Notes under the pieces: model-generated
Databases searched by the model: none
Seen by the model: the letters and a program-made list of their open reading frames with translations, nothing else
Told to the model about the DNA's origin: nothing
Position numbers and translations under genes: made by a program
Source: Bryobacteraceae bacterium
Lineage (GTDB): Bacteria > Acidobacteriota > Terriglobia > Bryobacterales > Bryobacteraceae
Assembly (NCBI GenBank): GCA_025055455.1
Contig: JANWXD010000015.1
Coordinates: 10,629 to 74,628, forward strand
DNA length: 64,000 nt
Reading direction: 5' to 3'
In this document: positions 1 to 8,596 of the stretch, in pieces
Numbering within the stretch: the first letter of the stretch is position 1
Layout of the letters: each line of letters begins with the position of its first letter

Positions 1-639
1 GGCTCGCCGGTCGCCGCGCCGCGCCCCGAGGCCGAAGTTGAGGACCTCGCCGGGCAAGACCAGCAGATTTTCATTCAAAACCCGCTCGGAGCTTCGGAAC
101 CCGATTTGATGACCGATCCCCTGCACCGCGAGCACCGCATCGGCCTCGCCGCGGTCCAGCATGGCCAAAGCGGCCTCCAGCGAGTCGAACTTCCGCACAC
201 GGGCTCCCGGAAAGTGCCGCGCCGTCAGCATCTCATGGAGCCGTCCGGCACCGCGAAGCAACCGGCGCCCGGACACATCTTCGAAGGTACGAATGCCAGA
301 GTCCCGACGGACGACGAGCCACCAATGCGAGCGCATGTACGGCTTGCTGACCGTCAGGTCCTTGCGCCGCTCCGGCAGGTCGGCCATGAGCGGCCACAGA
401 TCCACCTTGCCCGCGCCCAACGCCTGGTCCGGGCCCTCGGGGCAGTGCACCCACACGAGCCCGATCTTGCGCCGCGCGGCCGCCTTGGAGATCAGCTCCG
501 CAACGGGGCCTCGCACGCGACCTTGCTCGTCGACAAAATAAACGGGCGGCAGATGGCGATAGCCGATGCGTAACGGAGGCTCGCCGCGCATTGGGAGCGT
601 CAGTCCCAGCCCGAGCAGGGCGCCTCCGAGCACACGCAT
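1..639 (-). CDS. Periplasmic solute-binding domain protein (partial, runs off the left edge)
   Basis: The minus strand is open for 213 codons from the ATG at 639 to the window edge, with no stop. The N-terminus is a short signal-like stretch (MRVLGGALLGLGLTLP). It is followed by RIGYRHLPPVYFVDEQGRVR, a common opening of family 3 extracellular solute-binding (SBP_bac_3) domains. Later DLWPLMADLPERRKDL and FEDVSGRRLL match the family pattern of 'time-to-respond' binding lobes. In this family the domain is either a free amino-acid-type binding protein or the sensor half of a membrane histidine kinase or diguanylate cyclase. The C-terminus is outside the window, so the choice cannot be made. A start at 639 is chosen because it precedes the hydrophobic leader; the ribosome site is weak. 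Only about 50 bp separate it from the phosphatase gene upstream on the same strand. Confidence 0.7.
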   Translation of the reverse strand, partial: MRVLGGALLGLGLTLPMRGEPPLRIGYRHLPPVYFVDEQGRVRGPVAELISKAAARRKIGLVWVHCPEGPDQALGAGKVDLWPLMADLPERRKDLTVSKPYMRSHWWLVVRRDSGIRTFEDVSGRRLLRGAGRLHEMLTARHFPGARVRKFDSLEAALAMLDRGEADAVLAVQGIGHQIGFRSSERVLNENLLVLPGEVLNFGLGARRGDRRA

Positions 640-692
640 TCCGTGTCTACTTATCGGAAAGAGCCGCCGCCTTCCTTACAAAAACCGGAAGT

Positions 693-2780
693 CTAGCTCC
701 TGCGGGCCACTAGCAGGGTCATGTCGTCGGGCAGCTCCGGCGACCGGGTCCATTGGGTCACAGCGGCGATCACGGCCCTGATCAGCTCCGTGGGCCTTCG
801 GTTGGCGTTCCAGCGGAGCACCTCGATCAGTCGCTGCTCGCCGAACATTTCGGCGTACTCGTTCTCAGGTTCGGTGACGCCGTCCGTGAAGCAAACCAAC
901 ACGTCGCCGGGCTCCAGGCCGATCCGGCTTTCGCCGTACTCGGCAAAGGGGAACGCCCCTACCACCATGCCGTTGGCCTCCAGCCGCAGCACCGCTCCAT
1001 CGCGGAGAACCACGGGCGCCGGATGTCCGGCATTGGTGTAGGTCAGCAGGCCCGTGACGCTGTCGTAGACGGCGAAAAAGAACGTGGCGAACTTCTCGGG
1101 CGAAGTGAACGCGTACAGTTGCTGGTTGAGCTGGGCCACGATCCGCCCCGCAGGCACGGCATCGGAGCCGCGTTGCCCGCAAGCGGCGCCGGTCGCGGCC
1201 CCTTCCCAGCACGCGCGCAGCTGCGTGCGCAGCGCGGACTGCACCGTGGCCATCAGCAACGCCGCCGAAATCCCTTTGCCCGCCACGTCGCCGATGGCCA
1301 GCGCCACACGGCCGTCCCCGAGCCCCAGGTAGTCGTAGTAGTCCCCCGAGACGATCCGCGCCGGCTGGCACAGGCCCGCCAGCTCCAAGCCGGGCACCTC
1401 CGGCACCTGCTTCGGATACAGCTGGCTTTGCACCTGGCGGGCGATCTCGAGCTCGGATTGCAGGCGCTCCTTTTCTTTTTCCACCCGGAGGAGCCGCTCG
1501 AGATTCTCGGTCATGAGGTTGAACGAGCGGCTGAGCTCCGCCAGTTGATCCCCCCCGGAAACCTGGATGCGGTGAGAAAAGTCGCCCCGCATGACGCGCT
1601 GGGTCCCTTCGTAAAGGTTATGGACTGCGCCGGTGATCGTGCGAGTGAGGTTGACTCCGACGAGCAAAGACACCAGCTCGACCACGAGAAACATCGAGCC
1701 CACGACCAGGAAGATCAAAAAGCCGAAACCTTGGGTCCAATCCACCCGGGGATTGAACAGAGTGCGAAGCACCGCCGAGGGTCGCGAGGTGACCACCACC
1801 GGCGTAGTACGGGACTCCCCCGGAGACTCCCAGAGGGCCACCGGAAGCCAGGTAAACCACGCCACCTCGATATCCAGCCAATTGGCCGCCGGCGGAATAT
1901 GGCCGGAACCAGCGGCCACGCCGGGCGCGCGGGAACGGCTCCCGGCCCGAAACGTGACAGCGCGCTGCCTCTGGACCCGGTCCGGGGGGCCTGCGGGTTC
2001 CGGTTCGCCGGCGGCCCTGCCAGCCCGAAACGTGACGACCCGCTCGCTCCGCGCGCCGCCAGAGACCGCCTCTAGCCGTTCCGGATTGACGATCGCCACC
2101 TCCCCGAGGCCGGGGACGAGCCCGGCCAGGAACTGGCGCGTCAGGGGCATGAGCGCCAGTGCGTCGGCATCCTGGTACGCGGCGCGTCGCCACAAATAAA
2201 AAGAGCCTTGCCGGAGCACGACGCCCCGGGCCTCCCGCCAGCCCTCCGGGGGAGGTACGATCTCGCCGCCCTCCGGGTAGCGCCACTGCCGGCCCTTGTC
2301 CCGAACCAGCAGCTGCAAACCGGGAAGACGCTGTTCGAAATACGGCGCCATCCAGCGGAGGCCCTCGGCCCGGTGGCGCGGGTCGGTCGTGAGCAATCCC
2401 ATCACCGGAACGTCCAGCGCGCTCACGCGCCGTTCCAGCTCGGTGCTGACCAAGTACACGGCGATCTGCCCGTAGAGCAGGTAAGCGCCGGTCGCCGCCA
2501 GCAAGACAATTAGGACGATCGGCACCACTGCAATGAACAGGTAGGCGACGATCAGCCGGTTGCGGAGTCGCCAGATCGCGATCCGAATCCCGCGGCGGGC
2601 CAGCCGAAGCGCCGCCGCCAGACCGAGGAACGTCGCCGCCAGCAGGCTGAGGGCGGCCCACGGGCTCCCCGGAGCGGCCCAGCGCAGCGCCAGATGCAGT
2701 GCCAAGGCGACGCTAAACGCTTTCTCGGTCCGACCTACGGCGCGAAGAAACCACCGAGCGCGGTCGGCGAACGCTATCAA
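693..2780 (-). CDS. Membrane HAMP-SpoIIE (PP2C-type) serine phosphatase
   Basis: A sensor phosphatase of about 695 residues. Hydrophobic segments lie near residues 23-34, 41-60 and 76-103. They are followed by a long extracytoplasmic region, another membrane helix (GFLIFLVVGSMFLVVE), a HAMP linker, a coiled coil rich in E/K/R, and a C-terminal SpoIIE/PP2C catalytic domain. Catalytic-domain motifs seen are GDVAGKGISAALLMA, YTNAGHPAPVVL, CFTDGVTEPENEYAEMFG and PDDMTLLV, which carry the metal-binding aspartates. Such proteins dephosphorylate anti-anti-sigma or similar phosphoproteins in partner-switching pathways; no partner is encoded nearby. The reading frame stays open upstream to 3425, but that part overlaps the LOG gene. 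I chose the TTG at 2780 because GGAG sits 7 nt before it and the hydrophobic N-terminus begins there. A GTG further upstream in the same frame is the alternative. Confidence 0.85.
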   Translation of the reverse strand: MIAFADRARWFLRAVGRTEKAFSVALALHLALRWAAPGSPWAALSLLAATFLGLAAALRLARRGIRIAIWRLRNRLIVAYLFIAVVPIVLIVLLAATGAYLLYGQIAVYLVSTELERRVSALDVPVMGLLTTDPRHRAEGLRWMAPYFEQRLPGLQLLVRDKGRQWRYPEGGEIVPPPEGWREARGVVLRQGSFYLWRRAAYQDADALALMPLTRQFLAGLVPGLGEVAIVNPERLEAVSGGARSERVVTFRAGRAAGEPEPAGPPDRVQRQRAVTFRAGSRSRAPGVAAGSGHIPPAANWLDIEVAWFTWLPVALWESPGESRTTPVVVTSRPSAVLRTLFNPRVDWTQGFGFLIFLVVGSMFLVVELVSLLVGVNLTRTITGAVHNLYEGTQRVMRGDFSHRIQVSGGDQLAELSRSFNLMTENLERLLRVEKEKERLQSELEIARQVQSQLYPKQVPEVPGLELAGLCQPARIVSGDYYDYLGLGDGRVALAIGDVAGKGISAALLMATVQSALRTQLRACWEGAATGAACGQRGSDAVPAGRIVAQLNQQLYAFTSPEKFATFFFAVYDSVTGLLTYTNAGHPAPVVLRDGAVLRLEANGMVVGAFPFAEYGESRIGLEPGDVLVCFTDGVTEPENEYAEMFGEQRLIEVLRWNANRRPTELIRAVIAAVTQWTRSPELPDDMTLLVARRS

Positions 2781-2869
2781 GGCGGCGCTCCGGCGGTATT
2801 GTAACACCTCGCGTTTCCCGCAACGGCCTACAGGCCCCGCCCCAGACCGCTCGGACTCGCCTGTGGAAC

Positions 2870-3664
2870 TCAGACCCTCGATTTGGCGATGGCCGGCGTC
2901 TCCAGTTCCGGTTCGGGCAGCGGCGCTTCCGGTTTTAAGTAATAACGCGTCAGACCGTCCCGGAGGATGCGGAAGGCACTTTCCGGGTCGTCGGCGTATT
3001 GGAATAGGTCGAGATCGGAAGGCGAGATCATCCCATAACGCACCAACGCCTCGAAATTCAGGATTTCCTTCCAATAACTGGAGCCGTACAGCACGATGAT
3101 AATCTTCTTTTGCAGTTTTTCTGTCTGCGCTAGCGTAAGTAACTCGGTCAGCTCGTCGAGCGTGCCGAACCCGCCGGGAAACACCACCAGGGCCTTGGCC
3201 AGATAGGCAAACCAGAACTTGCGCATGAAGAAGTAGTGAAATTCGAAGGACAGTTCCGGGGTTACGTACGGGTTCGGCCACTGTTCGAACGGCAAGCCGA
3301 TGTTCAGACCGATGGTCTTGCTGTTGGCGTCCCGGGCGCCGCGGTTGGCCGCCTCCATGATCCCCGGCCCGCCCCCGGTGCAAACCACGAAGCGCCGTGA
3401 GGTGTTTTCGAGACTTTCGGACCACTCGGTGACCATGCGGGCCAGTTGGCGCGCCTCCCGATAATAACGCCCCATGGGCCCGTCTTCGGTCACGCGCGCC
3501 GAACCAAAAAACACGATCGTGTCGTGGATCTTCTCCTTGCGGAAATGGGACAGCGGCTCGAGATATTCCGACAGGATCCGCAACGGACGCGCGTCGGCCG
3601 AGTCGAGAAACTCTTCGTTCTTGTACGCCAAGGGACGACGGTTGGACGCGACGAGTTTACTCAT
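2870..3664 (-). CDS. LOG family protein (TIGR00730-type, lysine-decarboxylase-like fold)
   Basis: 264 residues. A Rossmann-like LOG domain is marked by FFGSARVTEDG near the N-terminus, the glycine motif GGGPGIMEAANRG, and the family signature PGGFGTLDELTE. Studied LOG proteins are cytokinin riboside 5'-monophosphate phosphoribohydrolases, but most bacterial members have an unproven nucleotide-related role. The start ATG at 3664 lies inside the end of lpxD (an 8-nt ATGAGTAA overlap), so the two genes are probably translationally coupled in one minus-strand transcript. The N-terminal 30 residues before the domain are poorly conserved in the family. Confidence 0.85.
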   Translation of the reverse strand: MSKLVASNRRPLAYKNEEFLDSADARPLRILSEYLEPLSHFRKEKIHDTIVFFGSARVTEDGPMGRYYREARQLARMVTEWSESLENTSRRFVVCTGGGPGIMEAANRGARDANSKTIGLNIGLPFEQWPNPYVTPELSFEFHYFFMRKFWFAYLAKALVVFPGGFGTLDELTELLTLAQTEKLQKKIIIVLYGSSYWKEILNFEALVRYGMISPSDLDLFQYADDPESAFRILRDGLTRYYLKPEAPLPEPELETPAIAKSRV

Positions 3665-4703
3665 GGGATTCGGACGCTCCTTGGGTGAAGCTTTGCAGGC
3701 GCTCCACCTGCTTTTTCAATTCTCGCACTGTCCGAACCAGTTCCGGCAGGCGCTGGAAGGCGGCCACCGCGCGTCGCCACTGGCCGGCGTCGAACGCCGG
3801 TGAGCCGGAGACGACCGCGCCCGCCTCCACATCGCCGCCGACTCCGCTCTGGGCGTAGACCACCGCACCTTCGTGGATGGTCAAGTGACCCGCGACGCCG
3901 ACCTGGCCGGCCAGCAGGACATTGCGCTCCAGGATGGAACTGCCCGCCAGGCCGGTCTGGGCGCAGAGGATGTTGTCCTCCCCCACGACGCAGGCATGGC
4001 CGATCTGCACCAGGCTGTCGATCTTGGCGCCGCGCCGGATCCGCGTTTCTCCGACGGTGGCCCGGTCCACGGAGGTCAGCGACTGGATCTCGACATCGTC
4101 CTCGATGACCACGATTCCGGACTGGAGGATCTTCTCGTGAGTTCCATCGGCGCGCTTCGCGAACCCGAAGCCGTCGCCTCCTACCACCACCCCGTTTTGC
4201 AAGACCACGCGGTGGCCGATGCGGCAGAATTCCCGCACGACGGCGTGCGCGTGCGCCGTGAAATCGTCGCCGATGCGCACGCCTGGGTAGATCACGACGT
4301 GGGGATAGAGCACCGCGTTCCGCCCGATCACCACGTCGTCACCGATGACCACGTAGGCGCCGATCGAGGCCCCTTCGCCAATGCGCGCCGACGGGGCGAT
4401 GACGGCCGTGGGGTGCACTCCGGGCGCGGGCCGAGGCGGCTGGTAAAACAGGGCCACCGCCCGGGCAAAGGCCAGGTACGGGTTGTCGGAGACCAGGCTG
4501 GCGATGGGCAGATCACGCAGCGGTTCCGATACCAGGATGGCCGCTGCGCGGGTGTGCTTGACTTTGGGCGCGTACTTGGGATTGGCAAGGAAGGTGACCT
4601 CGGTCGGACCGGCCTGCTCCAGACCCGCCACGCCCGTGATCTCGATGTCGCCGTCCCCGTAAAGCGCACAGCCCAAACGCTCGGCAAGTTCCTTGAGCTT
4701 CAT
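3657..4703 (-). CDS. lpxD: UDP-3-O-acylglucosamine N-acyltransferase
   Basis: 348 residues, the normal LpxD length. It catalyses the third step of lipid A synthesis, adding a 3-hydroxyacyl chain from ACP to the 2-amine of UDP-3-O-acylglucosamine. The N-terminal uridine-binding domain (LKELAERLGCALYGDG) is followed by a left-handed beta helix of hexapeptide repeats (IGEGASIGAYVVIGDDVVIG and onward). The family segment VVGGDGFGFA is present, and so is the catalytic histidine in LVQIGHACVVG. A C-terminal helix (VRTVRELKKQVERLQSF) matches the family's ACP-binding helix. I start at the ATG at 4703; another ATG two codons upstream (4709) is possible, and neither has a clear ribosome site. The usual lpxA/fabZ/lpxB neighbours are absent. 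Confidence 0.93.
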   Translation of the reverse strand: MKLKELAERLGCALYGDGDIEITGVAGLEQAGPTEVTFLANPKYAPKVKHTRAAAILVSEPLRDLPIASLVSDNPYLAFARAVALFYQPPRPAPGVHPTAVIAPSARIGEGASIGAYVVIGDDVVIGRNAVLYPHVVIYPGVRIGDDFTAHAHAVVREFCRIGHRVVLQNGVVVGGDGFGFAKRADGTHEKILQSGIVVIEDDVEIQSLTSVDRATVGETRIRRGAKIDSLVQIGHACVVGEDNILCAQTGLAGSSILERNVLLAGQVGVAGHLTIHEGAVVYAQSGVGGDVEAGAVVSGSPAFDAGQWRRAVAAFQRLPELVRTVRELKKQVERLQSFTQGASESHE

Positions 4704-4785
4704 GACCATGCAACAGGGTACAGCAGACCGTTGCCAGCCGCGGGGCCACCGCCTGCGCCGGTTGGAAAGCTGATAGCATGAGGCC

Positions 4786-5631
4786 ATGACACGCCGAGCC
4801 TTCATTTCGGTCTCAACGGCAGCAGCCAGTGCCCTCCCGGTCGGGGCCGGCCAGTCGCCCGTCGCGCGTAAGGGCCGCCTGAAGCAAGCGGCCACACGCA
4901 GTTGCTTCGGGAAAGGCGCCAGCATCGAGGACATTTGCCGCGAGGGCGCCCGCCTGGGGTTGAAGGGCCTGGATTTGATCCGGCCCGAGGACTGGCCCAC
5001 ACTCAAGAAGTACGGCCTGGTTCCCACCATGGCGCCCGCCGGGGGGCACACCCTCACCAACGGCATCAACCGCAAGGAAGATCACGACAAGATCGAGCCC
5101 GGCTTCCGCGCCATGATCGACAAGGCAGCGGCCTTCGGGGCGCCCAACGTCATCGCGCTTTCGGGCAACCGGCGCGGCATGTCTGCCGAGCAAGGAATAG
5201 ACAACTGTGTCGCGTTCCTGAATCGCGTCAAGGCCCAGGCCGAAGACAAAGGCGTCACCATCTGCCTGGAGTTGCTGAACAGCAAAGTCGATCACCCCGA
5301 CTACCAGTGCGACCGCACTTGGTGGGGCGTGGAAGTGGTCAAGCGCGTGAACTCGCCCCGCGTGAAACTGCTCTACGACATCTACCACATGCAGATCATG
5401 GAGGGCGACATCATTCGCACCATCCGCGACAACATTCAGTGGATCGCGCATTTCCACACCGCTGGCGTTCCCGGTCGCCATGAAATCGACGAGACCCAGG
5501 AGCTGAACTACCGCGCCATCGCCCAAGCCATCGTCGATACTGGTTTCACCGGCTTTCTGGCGCATGAATACAGTCCGCTCAAGGATCCGCTCAAATCGCT
5601 CGACCAGGCGATCGCCATCTGCGACGTCTGA
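4786..5631 (+). CDS. Xylose-isomerase-like TIM barrel (hydroxypyruvate isomerase family), exported
   Basis: 281 residues. The N-terminus MTRRAFISVSTAAASALPVG looks like a Tat leader (RR followed by a hydrophobic, alanine-rich segment). The rest fits the AP-endonuclease-2/hydroxypyruvate isomerase fold. Family metal-ligand segments are visible: CLELLNSK (Glu), KLLYDIYHMQ (Asp/His), HFHTAGVPGRHEID, and a C-terminal FLAHEYSPL (Glu). Related proteins isomerise hydroxypyruvate or 3-keto sugar derivatives. A Tat-exported member suggests periplasmic sugar processing, as is common in acidobacteria and planctomycetes. It is transcribed divergently from lpxD across about 80 bp. The substrate is unknown. 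Confidence 0.8.
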   Translation: MTRRAFISVSTAAASALPVGAGQSPVARKGRLKQAATRSCFGKGASIEDICREGARLGLKGLDLIRPEDWPTLKKYGLVPTMAPAGGHTLTNGINRKEDHDKIEPGFRAMIDKAAAFGAPNVIALSGNRRGMSAEQGIDNCVAFLNRVKAQAEDKGVTICLELLNSKVDHPDYQCDRTWWGVEVVKRVNSPRVKLLYDIYHMQIMEGDIIRTIRDNIQWIAHFHTAGVPGRHEIDETQELNYRAIAQAIVDTGFTGFLAHEYSPLKDPLKSLDQAIAICDV

Positions 5632-5714
5632 GGAGTTTCTGCCGTGGGGTCGGCCTTCGGCACCCGAGCCGCGTGGGTCCAGGCAAAACCGCCGCGGTAA
5701 GATGACAAGCGAAG

Positions 5715-7415
5715 ATGTGGTTGGCGCTCGCCCTGCTGCTGTCGCCGCTTCCTGCTGAGCTTTCGCGGGACCGCTTTTTGCGGCTCGCTTGCGGCCCATT
5801 CGAAGTCGTCACCAACGCGGGCGAGCGCGAGGGGCGCCGCTGGATCCAACACCTGGAGCAGATGCGCGCAGCGCTGGCGCGGCTGATCGGCAAAGACGAG
5901 CTGCGTCCCGTCTGGCCCATTCGGGTGGTGCTGCTCGAGTCGCCGCGCCAGCTGGCCTCGCTCGGACCGCTCTCGGGTTTGACGCTGGTGCGGGACGCCT
6001 ACACGGCGGCGGCCGCGAGAGGGCCCATGGCGCCCACCTTTCTTGAAGCCTGCGCGCGGGTGCTGCTCGAGGACGGCACGCGACGTCTGCCGCGAGAACT
6101 CGACGAGGGACTGGCGGCGCTATTCTCGACTGCCGAACTCCAAGGCGCTTCTCAAGTCTCCATCGGCCGGCCGCCCCCCGAGCGCAGCCGTTCCTGGGCT
6201 AAGGCGCACTGGCTCAGTGTCCCAGCAGAGAACTACGGCAAACTCCGGACGCTGATTCGCAACCTCGAGCAAGGCGTCGCCGAGGACGCCGCCTATCGGA
6301 ACTCTTTCGGCATGAACCCGGCAGAGGTGGATCGCGCCGTCGGAGCCTATCTGGCAGCTGGGCAGTTCGGCACGGCGGACCTATCCGGACGTCCGCTCCA
6401 CCCGGAGAAGGAGATCGCTGTCGGCGCCGCCGAACCCGCCTGGACGATGGCGGTGCTCGCCGACTTGGTGGCTGCAAACGACGCGCGGCGAGGCGAAGCG
6501 CGGCAGCTATACGAGAGCCTCGGCCCAGCTGCTCCGAACGCCACCGAACCAGAAGAGGGACTTGGGCTGCTTGCGCTGCGCGCTGGCAACCAGATCGAGG
6601 CGCAACGCCGGCTATCGGCGGCCGTGGCCAAGGGCAGTCTGAATGCCCGTGCCCATTACGAGCTGGCTCGACTCGAGCCGGACCCTGCCCGAGCGCGCGC
6701 CGCCCTCGAGGCCGCCGCCAAGCTCAATCCGCGCTGGGCTCTGCCCCACTGGGAGCTGGCCCGGCACGAGACGGACCCGCAAAGGAGACTGGAGCGACTC
6801 AAGACCGCAGTCTCCTTGGCGCCGCGCAGCCCCGACTATTGGATCGCCTTGGCGGAGTTGCAGCACGAGCGCAAGGAATTCAAAGAGTCCGCCCGTGCTT
6901 GGGCGGCGGCCGAGCAGGCAGCGCCGGATGAAGAAACCCGCAACCGGATCCGCGCGCGCCGCGAGCAGGCCGAGCTGCGGCGCAAACAGGAGGAAGAGGC
7001 CGAACGCTTGCGCGCGGCCGAGGAGAAGCGCCAGGAGCTCGAGCGCCTCAAGCAGCAAGCCATTGCTTCGATTCAAGCAGCTTTGGAGAAGGCCAACCAG
7101 GCCGCGCCGCCCACCAGCGGCAACGTCGAACCCTGGTGGGACGATCCGCGGCCGCGGCACAAAGCCGAAGGGCTTCTCCAGCGCGTGGATTGCCTCGGCA
7201 AGCAGGCGCGGCTGGTGATCGCCACCGCCCCCGGCAAGCTGCTCCGGCTGCTCGTCCGCGATCCAGCACAAGTGGTCTTTCTGGGGGGCGGCGAGACGAC
7301 CCTTGGGTGCGGCCCGCAGCGCGCCGCGCGCAAAATTCGGGCCGAGTACCTCCCCCAAAACGATGCGAAGCTGGGCACGGCTGGCGAGGTCCTGGTCATC
7401 GAGTTCCCTGAGTGA
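5715..7415 (+). CDS. Secreted TPR-repeat protein of unknown function
   Basis: 566 residues. A very short hydrophobic N-terminus (MWLALALLLSPLPAE) acts as a signal peptide. The first third resembles the peptidase-like DUF1570/'gluzincin-like' pre-domain often seen before TPRs, but no HExxH zinc motif is visible. From about residue 290 there are degenerate TPR units (ARAHYELARLEPDPARARAA, RWALPHWELARHETDPQRRL, PDYWIALAELQHERKEFKES). A charged coiled coil follows (EEAERLRAAEEKRQELERL), and then a small C-terminal domain. The stop overlaps the GTG start of the MFS gene (GTGA), so the two are probably co-translated. A scaffold or envelope assembly role is only an inference. Confidence 0.7.
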   Translation: MWLALALLLSPLPAELSRDRFLRLACGPFEVVTNAGEREGRRWIQHLEQMRAALARLIGKDELRPVWPIRVVLLESPRQLASLGPLSGLTLVRDAYTAAAARGPMAPTFLEACARVLLEDGTRRLPRELDEGLAALFSTAELQGASQVSIGRPPPERSRSWAKAHWLSVPAENYGKLRTLIRNLEQGVAEDAAYRNSFGMNPAEVDRAVGAYLAAGQFGTADLSGRPLHPEKEIAVGAAEPAWTMAVLADLVAANDARRGEARQLYESLGPAAPNATEPEEGLGLLALRAGNQIEAQRRLSAAVAKGSLNARAHYELARLEPDPARARAALEAAAKLNPRWALPHWELARHETDPQRRLERLKTAVSLAPRSPDYWIALAELQHERKEFKESARAWAAAEQAAPDEETRNRIRARREQAELRRKQEEEAERLRAAEEKRQELERLKQQAIASIQAALEKANQAAPPTSGNVEPWWDDPRPRHKAEGLLQRVDCLGKQARLVIATAPGKLLRLLVRDPAQVVFLGGGETTLGCGPQRAARKIRAEYLPQNDAKLGTAGEVLVIEFPE

Positions 7416-8596
7416 TCCCGCACGTGCCCGCCCGCTGGTTGGTCGTCGGCATCTTCGTACTTTCTTCTACCCTGAACTATCTGGACCGGCAGATCCTCGC
7501 CGCCCTAGCGCCGGTGATCAAGGACGAATTCCGGCTCACGAACGCCGAATACGGCCAGGTGCTGGCCGCCTTCTCGATCGCCTACGCCGTTTGCGCGCCG
7601 ATGGCCGGATTGTTGATTGACCGTTTCGGTCTGAACCGGGGCATAAGCGCGGGCGTGGCTCTGTGGTCGCTGGCCGGAATGGCCACCGGGCTCGTGAACA
7701 GTTTCCAGGGCCTGCTGGTGTGCCGGGCCGCTCTGGGCGCGGCCGAGTCCAGCGGCATCCCAGCGTCGGGCAAAGCGTTTCACACCTACCTTCCGCCGAA
7801 GGAACGGGCGCTTGGGCCCGCGCTGAACCAAGTGGGTCTCAGTCTAGGCGCCGTGCTGGCCCCTCCGTTGGCCACTTGGATCGCGCTGCGCCACGGTTGG
7901 CGCGCCGCCTTCATCGCTGCCGGAGCGGCCGGCTTTCTCTGGATTCCGCTGTGGCTGTGGGCTGCGCGCAAGGCTCCGCGCCTCGAAGATCCGGCCGCTG
8001 GGGCCGTACGTGTGTCCGGGATGCTGGCCGGGCGCCTGCTCTGGGGGATGGTCGCGGCGAATGTGTTGAGCATGACGGTGTACACGCTGTGGACCAACTG
8101 GACAACGTTGTACCTTCAGGCCGCCCATCAGCTGACGCTCGAGCAAGCTAACCGGCTCGCTCCCTACCCGTTCGCAGCGGCTTACGCTGGAGGTCTGTTC
8201 GGCGGATGGCTGTCGATGCGCTGGATCAGCCGGGGCGAGCTGCCGCTCCGGGCGCGACGCCACGCTTGCCTGACCAGCGCGCTTCTGGTCGCCCCCACCG
8301 CCGCGGTGCCCTGGATGCCGAGCCCCGAATGGACGACCGCCGCCATCAGCCTCAGTTTCTTCGCGGTAACATCGTTCAGCGTGAACCTCTACACCATGCC
8401 GCTCGACGCCTTCGGCCCGCGCGCCGCTTTCGGCGTCTCCATGCTCACCTTCGCCTACGGTGCCATGCAGGCGGCCGCCTCCCCGCTCATCGGCGCCACC
8501 GTGGACCGCTACGGGTTTGCGCCGGCGATCCTGGCCGTGTCGCTGTTGCCGGCAGCCGCCTGGCTGGTGCTCGCGTTCACTCAGCGGCGCTCATGA
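7412..8596 (+). CDS. MFS transporter
   Basis: 394 residues with about 12 predicted membrane spans. The N-terminus (SSTLNYLDRQILAALAPVIK) matches the family 'NYxDR' motif of anion:cation symporter and hexuronate-type MFS carriers. The loop 2-3 region is AGLLIDRFGLNRGISAG. Carriers of this subgroup usually move sugar acids or organic anions with protons or sodium; the substrate here is unknown. It starts with a GTG that overlaps the previous stop by 4 nt. It ends in an ATGA overlap with the following glycosyltransferase gene, so three genes are coupled. Confidence 0.85.
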   Translation: MIPHVPARWLVVGIFVLSSTLNYLDRQILAALAPVIKDEFRLTNAEYGQVLAAFSIAYAVCAPMAGLLIDRFGLNRGISAGVALWSLAGMATGLVNSFQGLLVCRAALGAAESSGIPASGKAFHTYLPPKERALGPALNQVGLSLGAVLAPPLATWIALRHGWRAAFIAAGAAGFLWIPLWLWAARKAPRLEDPAAGAVRVSGMLAGRLLWGMVAANVLSMTVYTLWTNWTTLYLQAAHQLTLEQANRLAPYPFAAAYAGGLFGGWLSMRWISRGELPLRARRHACLTSALLVAPTAAVPWMPSPEWTTAAISLSFFAVTSFSVNLYTMPLDAFGPRAAFGVSMLTFAYGAMQAAASPLIGATVDRYGFAPAILAVSLLPAAAWLVLAFTQRRS